Assembly (NCBI RefSeq): GCF_026409565.1
Contig: NZ_CP112881.1
Location: 1,473,501-1,537,500, forward strand
DNA: 64,000 bases
Direction of reading: 5' to 3'
Source of the DNA: Sneathiella aquimaris
GTDB lineage: Bacteria; Pseudomonadota; Alphaproteobacteria; Sneathiellales; Sneathiellaceae
Shown: positions 56,744 through 64,000 of the stretch, piece after piece
Numbering within the stretch: position 1 is the first letter of the stretch
How the letters are laid out: every line of letters starts with the position of its first letter
Program-made: the position numbers and the translations under genes
Notes under the pieces: generated by a model
Databases searched by the model: none
What the model saw: only the letters and a program-made list of their open reading frames with translations
Told to the model about the DNA's origin: nothing

Positions 56744-57301
56744 ATGATTTTCAAAAAATTCTTTGGGCAACGGCAGCAGGAAATCGCAGCGCAAGAGCTT
56801 TATAAAGAAATTGTGCGGCAGGCCCGCCAGCCTGAATTCTATATCGCTGCTGAGGTTCCGGACACTGTTGATGGGCGATATGAAATGATTGCCCTACATG
56901 CCTTTCTGCTGATGCGCCGCCTGAAAGTGGAGGGGGACGAGTCTCTTATTAAACTTTCACAGGCGGTTTTTGATCTGATGTTTGCCGATATGGATCAGTC
57001 TCTTCGGGAGATCGGGGTTGGGGATCTGAGTGTTGGAAAACGGATCAAAGAGATGGCAAAAGTCTTTTATGGCCGCGTGGTTGCCTATGAACAGGCATTG
57101 AACGGCGAGGGTGAAACACTGGAAACTGCACTTGAACGAAATCACTATGGAACATGTGAAGTGACGCCCAAGGCGGAAGTGTTGTCTTTGTTGGCTGATT
57201 ATGTCCGTCAGAATGATGCGTATTTGAAGGGGCAGGACAGTCAGGATTTAGAGCATGGTCGGGTTGTTTTTCAAAATTTGTCGCAAAGCAAAGCCGGGTG
57301 A
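56744..57301 (+). CDS. Ubiquinol-cytochrome c chaperone family protein (CBP3/UQCC1-like)
   Basis: CBP3-type proteins help cytochrome b assembly for the bc1 complex in mitochondria; bacterial homologues are common in alphaproteobacteria next to DUF177-rpmF. The 185-residue protein has ELYKEIVRQARQPEFYIAAEVPDTVDGRYEMIALHAFLLMRRL, QAVFDLMFADMDQSLREIGVGDLSVGKRIKEM and AFYGRVVAYEQAL-like sequence (VFYGRVVAYEQAL). AAGGATCACGA precedes the ATG. Role in bacteria is inferred from the mitochondrial family. Confidence 0.9.
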   Translation: MIFKKFFGQRQQEIAAQELYKEIVRQARQPEFYIAAEVPDTVDGRYEMIALHAFLLMRRLKVEGDESLIKLSQAVFDLMFADMDQSLREIGVGDLSVGKRIKEMAKVFYGRVVAYEQALNGEGETLETALERNHYGTCEVTPKAEVLSLLADYVRQNDAYLKGQDSQDLEHGRVVFQNLSQSKAG

Positions 57302-57484
57302 ACGCATAATTCGCTTGATATTGGTTCAAAATTAGCAATATAAACAGCGCGTTAGATATATTTTGCAAAAGCATTTGACCCAGCGGACTGAAACGCTTAT
57401 TTTCGCGCCTTCGAAAATGTAAGACCGGAAGTTTTCAGCACAAAACGGTCATTCGAGATCATGTTAGTTGGAAAGGGTCATCCC

Positions 57485-58051
57485 ATGCAGGATACCGGGG
57501 AAGAATTTGCTCGGTGGGTGAATGTTGAGCGTCTTGGGCGAGAGCCTGTAAGAATTAACATCACAGCATCCGAGGATGAATGCCGCATTCTTGCTGAACG
57601 GCTTGAGATTTTGCAGGTTGCATCTGCACAAATGAAAGCGTCAGTCGGCAGAAAAGAAGGCAGCGGCTTGATTGAACTGACTGGCTCGATCGTTGCTGAA
57701 GTCGACCAGGCTTGCGTCGTAAGTCTGGAGCCTGTCAGGCAGAAAATTGAAGAAGATTTCGTAATGTGTTACACCTTTAGTCGGGACGACGCATTGGTTG
57801 AGGATGTGGATTACGTCGTCAGTATGGAAGAAGCGGACCTTCCAGAGTTGATCATTGATGGTCAGATTGACGTTGTCCAGGCGCTGATAGAGCAAATCGC
57901 CCTGTCGTTGGAGCCTTACCCTCGAGCGAATGATAGTGAGATTTCGAAGGCGTCGGAGATTATCCGGGACCTTGAGGAAGAGGTGGTTGAGGAACAAAAA
58001 GAAACTCATCGGCCTTTTGCAGACTTGAAGAAAATGATGAATAAGGACTAA
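57485..58051 (+). CDS. DUF177 (YceD-type) protein
   Basis: The YceD/DUF177 family is nearly always encoded next to rpmF; in plants a relative aids 23S rRNA processing. The 188-residue protein has WVNVERLGREPVRINITASEDECRILAERL, GSIVAEVDQACVVSLEPVRQKIEEDF with the conserved Cys-x-x-Ser region, and the C-terminal LEPYPRAND and HRPFADLKKM. I start it at the ATG at 57485 with AAGGG upstream; eight more codons are open. The gap to the previous gene is about 180 bases. Confidence 0.92.
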   Translation: MQDTGEEFARWVNVERLGREPVRINITASEDECRILAERLEILQVASAQMKASVGRKEGSGLIELTGSIVAEVDQACVVSLEPVRQKIEEDFVMCYTFSRDDALVEDVDYVVSMEEADLPELIIDGQIDVVQALIEQIALSLEPYPRANDSEISKASEIIRDLEEEVVEEQKETHRPFADLKKMMNKD

Positions 58052-58130
58052 TTGGCCGAATGTGACGTCAGTTAGTTTGGATCTGGGTTAAAGTCGCCAG
58101 TAAGTTGGTGCAAATTGAGAGATTGAGAAA

Positions 58131-58316
58131 ATGGCAGTACCTAGAAAGAAAACCACTAAATCGAAACGTAACATGCGTCGTGCGCATGATTCACTTGGTG
58201 GTACACAAGTTCAGGAATGCACAAACTGCGGCGAGCTGAAACGCCCGCATCATATTTGTGGTTCTTGCGGTCATTATGACGACCGTGAAGTTCTGGATAC
58301 AGCAGAAGCACTATAA
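58131..58316 (+). CDS. rpmF: 50S ribosomal protein L32
   Basis: This is the small ribosomal protein L32 (61 residues). It opens [22 protein letters not shown] and carries two CxxC zinc pairs ([18 protein letters not shown]), so it is the zinc-containing form. It lies 79 bases after the DUF177 gene and 46 bases before plsX, the conserved order. Confidence 0.97.
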   Translation: MAVPRKKTTKSKRNMRRAHDSLGGTQVQECTNCGELKRPHHICGSCGHYDDREVLDTAEAL

Positions 58317-58362
58317 ATCAGATTTCTTCTGATTTCCGAGTGGACAGAAACCGGACGGTGGA

Positions 58363-59436
58363 ATGAGCGAAAACGTTGTTATTGCACTTGATGCGATGGG
58401 TGGGGACGATGCCCCGGATATTGTCATTAAGGGTGTGGACATCGTTCGGATTCAATTTCCCAACGCCCGGTTTTTGCTGTTTGGAGATGAGGCGCGCCTT
58501 AATCCATTATTGGACGCCTATCCCCTTGTGAGGTCTGTCTGTGAAATCAGACACACCACTCACGCCATTAAAGGGGAAGACAAGCCTAGCCATGCGTTAC
58601 GCAAGGGACGTCAGAGCAGTATGCGACTGGCGATCGATGCCGTGCGCGATGGTGAAGCGGGTGGCGTTGTCTCAGCAGGGAATACAGGCGCGCTAATGGC
58701 GATGGCCAAGTTTTCTCTGCGCACTTTGCCTGGGATTGATCGTCCGGCGCTTGCATCCATGCTCCCCTCTCCAAAGGGAGAGACGATCATGCTTGATCTT
58801 GGGGCAAATGTGGAATGCGACGCGGATAACCTGGTTCAGTTTGCGGTTATGGGCGCTGATTTCGCCCGGGCCGTTTTGGGGCGTGTGCCGCCTCGGGTTG
58901 GCTTGCTGAACGTTGGCAGTGAAGAATTAAAAGGTAGTGATACGATTAAGGAAGCGGGCGAACGCCTGCGTTCCATAAAAAATCCTCCCTTCGAATATTG
59001 TGGCTTTGTTGAAGGCGATGATATTACGCGTGGTATCGTCGATGTGGTTGTCACAGATGGCTTTACCGGAAATGTTGCTTTGAAAACGGCAGAGGGGGTT
59101 GCGACTCTCTTTTCTAATTTTTTGAAGGCCGGTTTTCAACAATCTCTTATGTCCAAGATTGGCTATCTTCTATCGAAGAACGGTTTAAAGGTTTTAAAAA
59201 ACCGATTAGACCCCAGATTGTATAACGGTGGGGTTTTCCTTGGTTTGAACGGTGTCTGCGTGAAAAGTCATGGTGGAACCGATGCTTTTGGTTTCGCAAA
59301 TGCTGTTGCTGTGACAATCGGCATGGTGTCCGAAGGGATGATTGATCGCATGATTGCGCATTTCAAGGACTTTGATGTTGAGACAAAAGCGAGTAGTAAT
59401 GAGGAGACTTCTTCCTCGGAAGTCACCGAAGCCTGA
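58363..59436 (+). CDS. plsX: Phosphate acyltransferase PlsX
   Basis: PlsX converts acyl-ACP to acyl phosphate, the substrate for PlsY (encoded at 1376). The 357-residue protein has [68 protein letters not shown] and [19 protein letters not shown]. The C-terminus is Glu/Ser-rich. GGACGGTGGA precedes the ATG. It is cotranscribed with rpmF and fabH. Confidence 0.97.
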   Translation: MSENVVIALDAMGGDDAPDIVIKGVDIVRIQFPNARFLLFGDEARLNPLLDAYPLVRSVCEIRHTTHAIKGEDKPSHALRKGRQSSMRLAIDAVRDGEAGGVVSAGNTGALMAMAKFSLRTLPGIDRPALASMLPSPKGETIMLDLGANVECDADNLVQFAVMGADFARAVLGRVPPRVGLLNVGSEELKGSDTIKEAGERLRSIKNPPFEYCGFVEGDDITRGIVDVVVTDGFTGNVALKTAEGVATLFSNFLKAGFQQSLMSKIGYLLSKNGLKVLKNRLDPRLYNGGVFLGLNGVCVKSHGGTDAFGFANAVAVTIGMVSEGMIDRMIAHFKDFDVETKASSNEETSSSEVTEA

Positions 59437-59486
59437 AAAAGAACTATAAAGAACAACTGACCATCCGGTCAGAGAACGGAATTAAC

Positions 59487-60458
59487 ATGCGTCGCTCAGT
59501 CATTATCGGAACCGGTTCGTATTTGCCGGAAAGAGTTCTTACCAATGAAGAACTAAGCACGATGGTTGACACCTCTGACGAATGGATCGTGGCGCGTTCC
59601 GGTATTCGTGAGCGCCGGATTGCGGCCGATGGTGAATTGACGTCTGATTTGGCGACTAAGGCGGCACAGGCCGCCCTGGATGCCGCCGGCCTTCAGCCAG
59701 ATGATATCGATTTGGTTCTTGTTGCCACTGCGACGCCCGACGAAACATTCCCGGCAACGGCAACGACTGTTCAAAAAAAGCTGGGTATGACCAGAGGATT
59801 TGCCTTTGACCTTCAGGCTGTCTGTACTGGCTTTATTTATGCGCTTGCGACGGCAGACAACTTTGTCAAATGCGGACAGGCCAATCGTGCCCTGGTTATC
59901 GGTGCCGAGACATTTTCCCGTATTCTGGATTGGGAAGACAGAACGACCTGCGTGTTGTTTGCCGACGGTGCCGGTGCAATTATTCTGGAAGCTTCCGAAG
60001 AAGAGGGAACCAATCAGGACCGCGGCGTGTTGACAAGTCATCTGCATGCCGATGGTAATCATCACGATCTTCTGTTTGTTGATGGTGGTCCTTCTTCGAC
60101 ACAATCCACCGGGTATTTGCGTATGGCGGGCCGGGAAGTGTTCAAGCACGCGGTCAATAACCTGGCAAGTGTCGTGGGTGAAGCGCTGGAGGCAACGGGT
60201 CTTGAAACGGATGATATCGATTGGTTAATTCCGCATCAGGCCAATAAAAGAATTATCGACGGGACCGGCCGTAAGCTGAAAATGCCCTCTGAAAAAGTCG
60301 TTGTTACGGTGGACCGGCACGGAAATACCTCTGCGGCCTCTGTTCCTTTGGCATTGGATGAAGCTGTCAGGGATGGACGGATCAAAAAAGGCGACCTTCT
60401 TCTTCTTGAAGCAATGGGGGGTGGTTTTACTTGGGGGTCGGCTCTCGTCCGCTGGTAA
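59487..60458 (+). CDS. fabH: 3-Oxoacyl-ACP synthase III
   Basis: FabH starts fatty acid synthesis by condensing acetyl-CoA with malonyl-ACP. The Cys-His-Asn triad is in [26 protein letters not shown] and [17 protein letters not shown]. The 323-residue length is standard, and the N-terminal [15 protein letters not shown] and [14 protein letters not shown] match. GGA lies before the ATG. It follows plsX by 50 bases. Confidence 0.97.
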   Translation: MRRSVIIGTGSYLPERVLTNEELSTMVDTSDEWIVARSGIRERRIAADGELTSDLATKAAQAALDAAGLQPDDIDLVLVATATPDETFPATATTVQKKLGMTRGFAFDLQAVCTGFIYALATADNFVKCGQANRALVIGAETFSRILDWEDRTTCVLFADGAGAIILEASEEEGTNQDRGVLTSHLHADGNHHDLLFVDGGPSSTQSTGYLRMAGREVFKHAVNNLASVVGEALEATGLETDDIDWLIPHQANKRIIDGTGRKLKMPSEKVVVTVDRHGNTSAASVPLALDEAVRDGRIKKGDLLLLEAMGGGFTWGSALVRW

Positions 60459-60462
60459 TTGT

Positions 60463-60487
60463 TGCGAATCTACTGACCAGATTCGCA
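60463..60487. promoter_or_regulatory. Inverted repeat after fabH
   Basis: TGCGAATCT (60463-60471) pairs with AGATTCGCA (60479-60487) around a seven-base spacer, four bases after the fabH stop. No T-run follows. It may be an mRNA 3' hairpin or an operator for the promoter of ihfA. Confidence 0.4.
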
Positions 60488-60599
60488 GGAAACACTAAGA
60501 ATCAAGCTTTGTATTTCTTTTTTATGGTAAACAAGATTGCAATTTCACCATGAAATCAGGGTTTTATACAGATTTCACCGGTTTTTTGATCGTTTGCAG

Positions 60600-60627
60600 T
60601 TGACGCCTTTGCTTGCTGTGCTAATCC
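60600..60627 (+). promoter_or_regulatory. Candidate promoter of ihfA
   Basis: TTGACG (60600-60605) and TAATCC (60622-60627) are separated by 16 bases, within the 196-base gap between fabH and ihfA. The leader would be about 20 bases. A moderate match. Confidence 0.4.
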
Positions 60628-60654
60628 TTTATTAACGGGCGCGAGGTGGGAAAC

Positions 60655-60954
60655 ATGAGCAAAAATACACTGACCAGAGCACATTTGGCTGAGGCGCTAT
60701 ACCAGCAGGTTGGCCTTTCACGAAATGAATCGGCTGATCACGTTGAGGCTGTCTTGGGAGAGATAGCGGATCGTCTTGTTGACGGGGAAACTGTAAAAAT
60801 TTCCTCTTTTGGGAGTCTTCAGGTTCGGGAAAAGAATGGACGTATCGGGCGGAATCCAAAAACGGGAGAAGAAGTCCCGATTGAACCACGCCGCGTCCTG
60901 GTTTTCCGTGCCTCCCATGTACTTAAAAACAAGATTAACGAAACATCACGTTAA
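60655..60954 (+). CDS. ihfA: Integration host factor subunit alpha
   Basis: IHF bends DNA at specific sites in replication, recombination and transcription. The 99-residue HU-fold protein has [51 protein letters not shown] with the DNA-intercalating Pro region, and [17 protein letters not shown] use the ATG at 60655, seven bases after GAGGTGGG; a GTG at 60646 is in frame. The next gene is 21 bases downstream. Confidence 0.96.
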   Translation: MSKNTLTRAHLAEALYQQVGLSRNESADHVEAVLGEIADRLVDGETVKISSFGSLQVREKNGRIGRNPKTGEEVPIEPRRVLVFRASHVLKNKINETSR

Positions 60955-60975
60955 ATCTAACCAAATTGGTAAAGA

Positions 60976-61446
60976 ATGTCGGACATACAAAACACTGTAG
61001 GCGGAAAAAGCTCAAAGTCCCCTGACGCTTTCAGGACGATTAGTGAGGTTTCTGACGAACTGGATGTTCCGCAGCATGTTTTACGATTTTGGGAAAGTAA
61101 GTTTCCGGTCGTCAAGCCGTTAAAACGGGGCGGAGGACGGCGATATTACCGTCCTGCCGACGTAGAGTTGATCCGTGGTATTCGTGATCTTCTTTATACC
61201 CATGGCTTTACGATTAAAGGGGCACAAAAGCTTCTGAAAGAGCAGGGCGGCAAGATAGAAAATATTGATGTTCTGTCACCGGTAAGCAAGAAGCAGGATC
61301 GTCAAGCAGAGGCGCCTGTGATAACAGCAAGCTCGGGAAATGGCTTGAATGCTGCTGCTGATGACACTGCGATATCAGATCATCGGGAATTGCTTGAGAA
61401 TATTCTGACCGAACTCAAAGAGCTCAAGCAGATTCTAAACAACTGA
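60976..61446 (+). CDS. MerR family transcriptional regulator
   Basis: The 156-residue protein has a MerR-type winged helix ([71 protein letters not shown]). The C-terminal 70 residues contain no metal-binding Cys and end in a Leu-rich helix ([15 protein letters not shown]) that may form a dimer coil. A regulator of this type after ihfA is a conserved alphaproteobacterial feature; its target and signal are not known to me. Confidence 0.93.
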   Translation: MSDIQNTVGGKSSKSPDAFRTISEVSDELDVPQHVLRFWESKFPVVKPLKRGGGRRYYRPADVELIRGIRDLLYTHGFTIKGAQKLLKEQGGKIENIDVLSPVSKKQDRQAEAPVITASSGNGLNAAADDTAISDHRELLENILTELKELKQILNN

Positions 61447-61485
61447 ACCGTTTCATTTTATTTTCATTCCTATAATCGCAGGGCA

Positions 61486-61514
61486 TTGCATTGCGGATTA
61501 AGGGCGGTTATAGT
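61486..61514 (+). promoter_or_regulatory. Promoter of tRNA-Pro
   Basis: TTGCAT (61486-61491) and TATAGT (61509-61514) are 17 bases apart, followed by a GC-rich discriminator (CGCGCCGCC), typical of stringently controlled stable-RNA promoters. A start near 61521 gives a 5' leader of about 20 bases. Confidence 0.6.
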
Positions 61515-61539
61515 CGCGCCGCCTGACACCCATTTTTGA

Positions 61540-61616
61540 CGGGCAGTAGCGCAGCCTGGTAGCGCACTTTACTGGGGGTGAAGGGGTCGTCGGTTCAAAT
61601 CCGGCCTGCCCGACCA
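61540..61616 (+). tRNA. tRNA-Pro (anticodon GGG)
   Basis: The 77-base cloverleaf folds with acceptor CGGGCAG/CTGCCCG, D stem GCGC/GCGC, anticodon arm CTTTA-CTGGGGG-TGAAG with GGG in the loop, T arm GTCGG-TTCAAAT-CCGGC, and an encoded CCA after discriminator A. It is a single gene with its own promoter and terminator. Confidence 0.96.
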
Positions 61617-61620
61617 ATCG

Positions 61621-61660
61621 AAAAGGCCTTGAAAACTCCGGTTTTTGAGGCCTTTTTTGT
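61621..61660 (+). terminator. Rho-independent terminator after tRNA-Pro
   Basis: AAAAGGCCTTGAAAAC (61621-61636) pairs with GTTTTTGAGGCCTTTT (61641-61656) over 16 base pairs with two G-T pairs and a TCCG tetraloop; the T-run continues to 61658. It begins four bases after the tRNA. Confidence 0.92.
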
Positions 61661-61682
61661 TTCTGGTTGTCAGGATTGATCG

Positions 61683-61810
61683 ATTTTCACTGCCAAATTG
61701 ATGTGTTTTGATTTCGCAGTTTTCTGCGCGTTGTCGTTTGTTGTTCTTTGCTGCTTGGCAGTGAAAGTTAGTCAAAGAAAAAGCCCCGCGAGGGGCTTTT
61801 TCTTTGACTA
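61683..61810 (+). ncRNA. Candidate structured small RNA with terminator hairpin
   Basis: TTTCACTGCCAA (61685-61696) and TTGGCAGTGAAA (61755-61766) form a perfect 12-base outer stem. Inside it CGCAG-TTTT-CTGCG (61715-61728) makes a small hairpin. Two bases later a perfect 19-base-pair hairpin with a GCGA loop follows (61769-61787 and 61792-61810), carrying GCCCC/GGGGC and T5CT3 in the arm. Body plus terminator is the layout of an sRNA gene. A promoter is not clear; it could be processed from tRNA read-through, or be read on the minus strand, since the terminator hairpin is symmetrical. Confidence 0.4.
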
Positions 61811-62209
61811 GTCGTTGGTTGGTGTTGCGCTAGGCGGCCAGGCTGTTGATGGCGCTGTTACGGCGGTTCCAGATCCATTATAGAAGATTCCGATCGGGAA
61901 GAAGCAGGGTCCGTTATTTCGCCTCTTATAGCTTGCAGAAGGGAGCTTTCTCAAACTGGCTGAGCCCTGCAAATTCTGAAGTGATTTTCCGGCCCAAATA
62001 CAGGCTTCGGGAATTTGGAATCGCCCACTTTGGTATCGATCATTGCGTCTGCTTTTGTGTAAAATTTGTTCAGTGCTTTTCGGGCCTATGGTTCCGACCC
62101 TGCTGGCGCTGGCCTTGATAATCAACGCGAAAGACACTGAAGGTTTTTTTTAAGGATTTTCTATTTTAGAACCCTTCCAAAAAGCGTTGCAAATTTAAAA
62201 AGGCAGACT
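61811..62209. other. Noncoding or decayed stretch before ctaA
   Basis: No gene here convinces me. Open frames on both strands lack ribosome sites and family motifs. One minus-strand mini-frame (61951-62043) contains KFPKPVFGP, which resembles the wing of AlpA-type excisionase helix-turn-helix proteins. Being next to a tRNA gene, the stretch could be the remains of an integrated element. The promoter of ctaA should lie near its right end. Confidence 0.4.
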
Positions 62210-63280
62210 ATGTTCTGGTCCATGATGATACTTTCTTCCATGCCTGTTTCCGAAAATCATCGGAATAATCAGTTGCTTGCCTATTGGTTGATTGGCGTAG
62301 CGTTTCTTGTATTTGCGATGGTGGTACTCGGCGGTGTCACACGTCTGACTGAATCCGGTTTATCCATGGTGGACTGGCGACCGGTGACGGGCTGGCTTCC
62401 TCCTTTTGGAGAGGCAGCCTGGCTGGCTGAATTTGATAAGTACAAAGCATTTCCTGAATATCAAAAAGTAAATAAAGGGATGTCGCTGGAGGAATTTAAG
62501 GGAATTTTTGCGTTTGAATATGCGCACCGTTTATTGGGGCGAATTATTGGACTGGCATTTTTTGTTCCGTTTGTGGTTTTCCTGCTGTTTGGGAAGATAC
62601 AATTGAACCAAATTCCGCGCCTTCTATTCTTGTTCGTCCTGGGTGGCCTTCAGGGTGTTATGGGTTGGGTCATGGTAAAAAGTGGCCTTGTCGATCACCC
62701 AGATGTCAGTCACTATCGGCTTACGGCCCATCTTGGGCTGGCATCTCTTATTTTTGCGGCCTTGCTTTGGACCATAATGGACGTGTTGCATCCGACGCTT
62801 CCTGGTGAAAGCCGTCCTGCAAATGTTCTTAAATGGGCGCGTATATTTTTAGGGCTTGTTTTTTTGCAGATATTGATCGGTGGGTTTGTCGCGGGTTTGA
62901 ATGCAGGGTTTATTTATAACGAATGGCCACAGATGGGTGAGGGGTTCTACCCGGATGATTTGTTCGCGCTATCACCGCTTTATTTAAATTTCTTTGAAAA
63001 TGTAGCAACCATACAATTCATGCACCGGTTGGTTGCTTATGTCATCGTGATTGCCTTTCTTGTTTTGCTCGTCGTGGGGAGGAGACCGGGTATCGGGGAT
63101 CGGGCTCGATCATTGATCATGCTGTTGTTCGTTTCCGTTTTCGCACAGGTGGGATTGGGTATCTGGACGTTGTTGGCTGTGGTTCCCGTGACCCTTGGAG
63201 CCCTTCATCAAGCCGGAGGTATGATTGTCCTCGGCTTTGCCGTTTGCTTGGTTCATGAACTGACGGCGCGCCGCATTTAA
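62210..63280 (+). CDS. ctaA: Heme A synthase (CtaA/COX15)
   Basis: CtaA oxidises heme O to heme A for aa3-type cytochrome oxidase. The 356-residue protein has eight membrane helices and the COX15 features: VVLGGVTRLTESGLSMVDWRPVTGWLPP, FEYAHRLLGRIIG with the heme-binding His, HPDVSHYRLTAHLGLAS, QFMHRLVAYVIV and LGALHQAGGMIVL. These are the conserved His pairs. AAGGC lies six bases before the ATG; an internal ATG at 62240 is a possible alternative. No cox genes are adjacent. Confidence 0.95.
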   Translation: MFWSMMILSSMPVSENHRNNQLLAYWLIGVAFLVFAMVVLGGVTRLTESGLSMVDWRPVTGWLPPFGEAAWLAEFDKYKAFPEYQKVNKGMSLEEFKGIFAFEYAHRLLGRIIGLAFFVPFVVFLLFGKIQLNQIPRLLFLFVLGGLQGVMGWVMVKSGLVDHPDVSHYRLTAHLGLASLIFAALLWTIMDVLHPTLPGESRPANVLKWARIFLGLVFLQILIGGFVAGLNAGFIYNEWPQMGEGFYPDDLFALSPLYLNFFENVATIQFMHRLVAYVIVIAFLVLLVVGRRPGIGDRARSLIMLLFVSVFAQVGLGIWTLLAVVPVTLGALHQAGGMIVLGFAVCLVHELTARRI

Positions 63281-63282
63281 TG

Positions 63283-63312
63283 AGAAAGGCCAACTTTTGG
63301 ATTGGCCTTTCT
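63283..63312 (+). terminator. Hairpin after ctaA
   Basis: AGAAAGGCCAA (63283-63293) pairs perfectly with TTGGCCTTTCT (63302-63312) around an eight-base loop, two bases after the ctaA stop. There is no long T-run after it on either strand, so termination efficiency is uncertain. Confidence 0.6.
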
Positions 63313-63360
63313 ACTAAAAGAAGCATGTGAGATAATATATCTGAGAGCTTCTCGTTTTCC

Positions 63361-63810
63361 TTACCAGAGTTTTGGAATATTGAGTTCAACCGTAGTTGTC
63401 TCAGTTGAATATGAAGGCGTAATGGTAACGGCGTCCATGAAGTCTATAATGGGACCACTGTTGCCATAGGATACACTTGTTAGAGAAAATCCCTTTGGAA
63501 GCTCAGGAACGCCGCCATCCGTATTTTCTTTTTCAGAGTCTGTAAATTCACCCAACGGGATTGAAATATATGCTAATTGACTGATTGAATGACCAAAATT
63601 AATTTGCATGTTGTTAAAGTTATTGCCAATATTTCCTGCGGAATCCATTCTTTCAGTAAGAGTGGATGCCAAGCGTGGATCTTGGATAGGAGACGGGCTG
63701 GTAATGTCGACAGTGTTTATGTTAATTCCTGTCTTAAAAGGACTCTCCTGTGCCGCCGCCGTAGTCGACAATGCAGAGACAACAAAGGCTCCTAGAATAA
63801 GTTTTTTCAT
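63361..63810 (-). CDS. Secreted hypothetical protein
   Basis: The 149-residue protein begins with a clear signal peptide (MKKLILGAFVVSALSTTAAAQE, cleavage likely after AAA), so the mature part is exported. AAGGAG lies about eight bases before the ATG. The mature domain is rich in Ser, Thr, Asn and Ile with alternating strand pattern (AYISIPLGEF, SLTSVSYGNSGPIIDF, AVTITPSYSTETTTVEL) and no Cys, suggesting a beta-rich fold. I do not recognise a family. It is convergent with ctaA. The next gene upstream on the same strand runs off the window. Confidence 0.8.
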   Translation of the reverse strand: MKKLILGAFVVSALSTTAAAQESPFKTGININTVDITSPSPIQDPRLASTLTERMDSAGNIGNNFNNMQINFGHSISQLAYISIPLGEFTDSEKENTDGGVPELPKGFSLTSVSYGNSGPIIDFMDAVTITPSYSTETTTVELNIPKLW

Positions 63811-63852
63811 AAATATACTCCTTAAAAATGTTATATTGACGCCCTGTTAGGA

Positions 63853-64000
63853 TTATAGCTCTGAAGAGCTTGTTTTATTTTCTGTTGTGAACGACTCGTT
63901 GATTTTGCTTTGTTTCAGGTTTTCAACACCCTGTACATTTTCGATGGTGTATTGGCAGGCGGCTTTTATTTCCGGCTGAATGTTGGACACCATTTTGTAA
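63853..64000 (-). CDS. 3' end of an unidentified gene
   Basis: The minus-strand frame is open from the window edge to a TAA at 63853 (49 residues visible). The tail reads YKMVSNIQPEIKAACQYTIENVQ followed by a polar, Ser/Thr/Lys/Asn-rich end (KQSKINESFTTENKTSSSEL). It is too short to identify. A start at the ATG at 63993 would give only 46 residues, so it is more likely a longer gene. The next gene on the same strand is the secreted protein 42 bases away. Confidence 0.5.
   Translation of the reverse strand, partial: YKMVSNIQPEIKAACQYTIENVQGVENLKQSKINESFTTENKTSSSEL

Noticed and set aside
61569-61775. 68-codon minus-strand frame ending in SGRPDLNRRPLHPQ
   Set aside because: It is the antisense of tRNA-Pro; this peptide string is a well-known spurious annotation arising from tRNA genes.
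61808-62137. 109-codon minus-strand frame before ctaA
   Set aside because: It needs a GTG start without a ribosome site, has no family motif, and its stop lies in the arm of the hairpin; kept only as part of the noncoding stretch.

Overview
The window looks like a chromosomal housekeeping stretch of an alphaproteobacterium with mid-range base composition. The evidence is the gene order, which is typical of the class: pyrB-pyrC'-plsY-dprA-topA, glyA-nrdR-ribD-ribE-ribB-ribH-nusB-thiL, and CBP3-like chaperone-DUF177-rpmF-plsX-fabH-ihfA-merR. It also carries Bpt (aspartate/glutamate leucyltransferase), a metal-variant HemB with an Asp-rich site, a proton pyrophosphatase, and gatCAB. A Rhodospirillales-like marine lineage is plausible, but the genus cannot be fixed from the sequence. 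I saw no rRNA, CRISPR array or intact insertion sequence.

Layout. 0-5 kb: topA (5' end only), dprA, plsY, a dihydroorotase-like gene and pyrB on the minus strand, then ruvX. 5-8.3 kb: gatC-gatA-gatB. 8.3-10.9 kb: an FNR-type box between a tiny divergent membrane-protein ORF and a small membrane protein plus chemoreceptor pair, then a hypothetical gene. 11-16.4 kb: recO, parC, an acyl-CoA ligase and a BioY-like protein. 16.4-20.8 kb: a three-part TRAP transporter with unusually large membrane subunits. 21-26.6 kb: bpt, an SLC13-type permease, an FAD oxidoreductase, an RDD protein and a membrane-tethered methyltransferase. 26.6-28.4 kb: motB and motA. 28.6-36.1 kb: a flavin reductase behind a second perfect FNR-type box, a penicillin-acylase family protein, a beta-hydroxyacid dehydrogenase, a CAP-domain protein, a trans-sulfuration enzyme, an SDR and hemB. 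36.3-42.5 kb: acyl-CoA catabolism (isobutyryl-CoA dehydrogenase-like, 3-hydroxyisobutyryl-CoA hydrolase-like, enoyl-CoA hydratase, glutaryl-CoA dehydrogenase-like). 42.6-50.4 kb: a DUF6898-like protein, a YbaK-type deacylase and the glyA-to-thiL operon behind a long structured leader. 50.5-56 kb: a DUF4865 protein, a FliL-like exported protein, an MFS transporter, inorganic pyrophosphatase and proton-pumping pyrophosphatase. 56-61.4 kb: bamE and the rpmF-plsX-fabH-ihfA-merR cluster. 61.5-64 kb: tRNA-Pro(GGG), a noncoding stretch with a candidate small RNA, heme A synthase, a secreted protein and the end of another gene.

The genes group into pyrimidine, one-carbon/riboflavin/thiamine and fatty-acid/phospholipid synthesis (plsX and plsY both act in phosphatidate formation), pyrophosphate handling (ppa and hppA), branched-chain acyl-CoA breakdown and motility. 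The most unusual signals are mostly noncoding: the glyA leader with mutually exclusive stems, the hairpin-rich segment after tRNA-Pro, and two perfect TTGAT-N4-ATCAA boxes. Among proteins, the dihydroorotase-like protein and the C-terminal half of the RibBA-like protein have both lost catalytic or metal residues.
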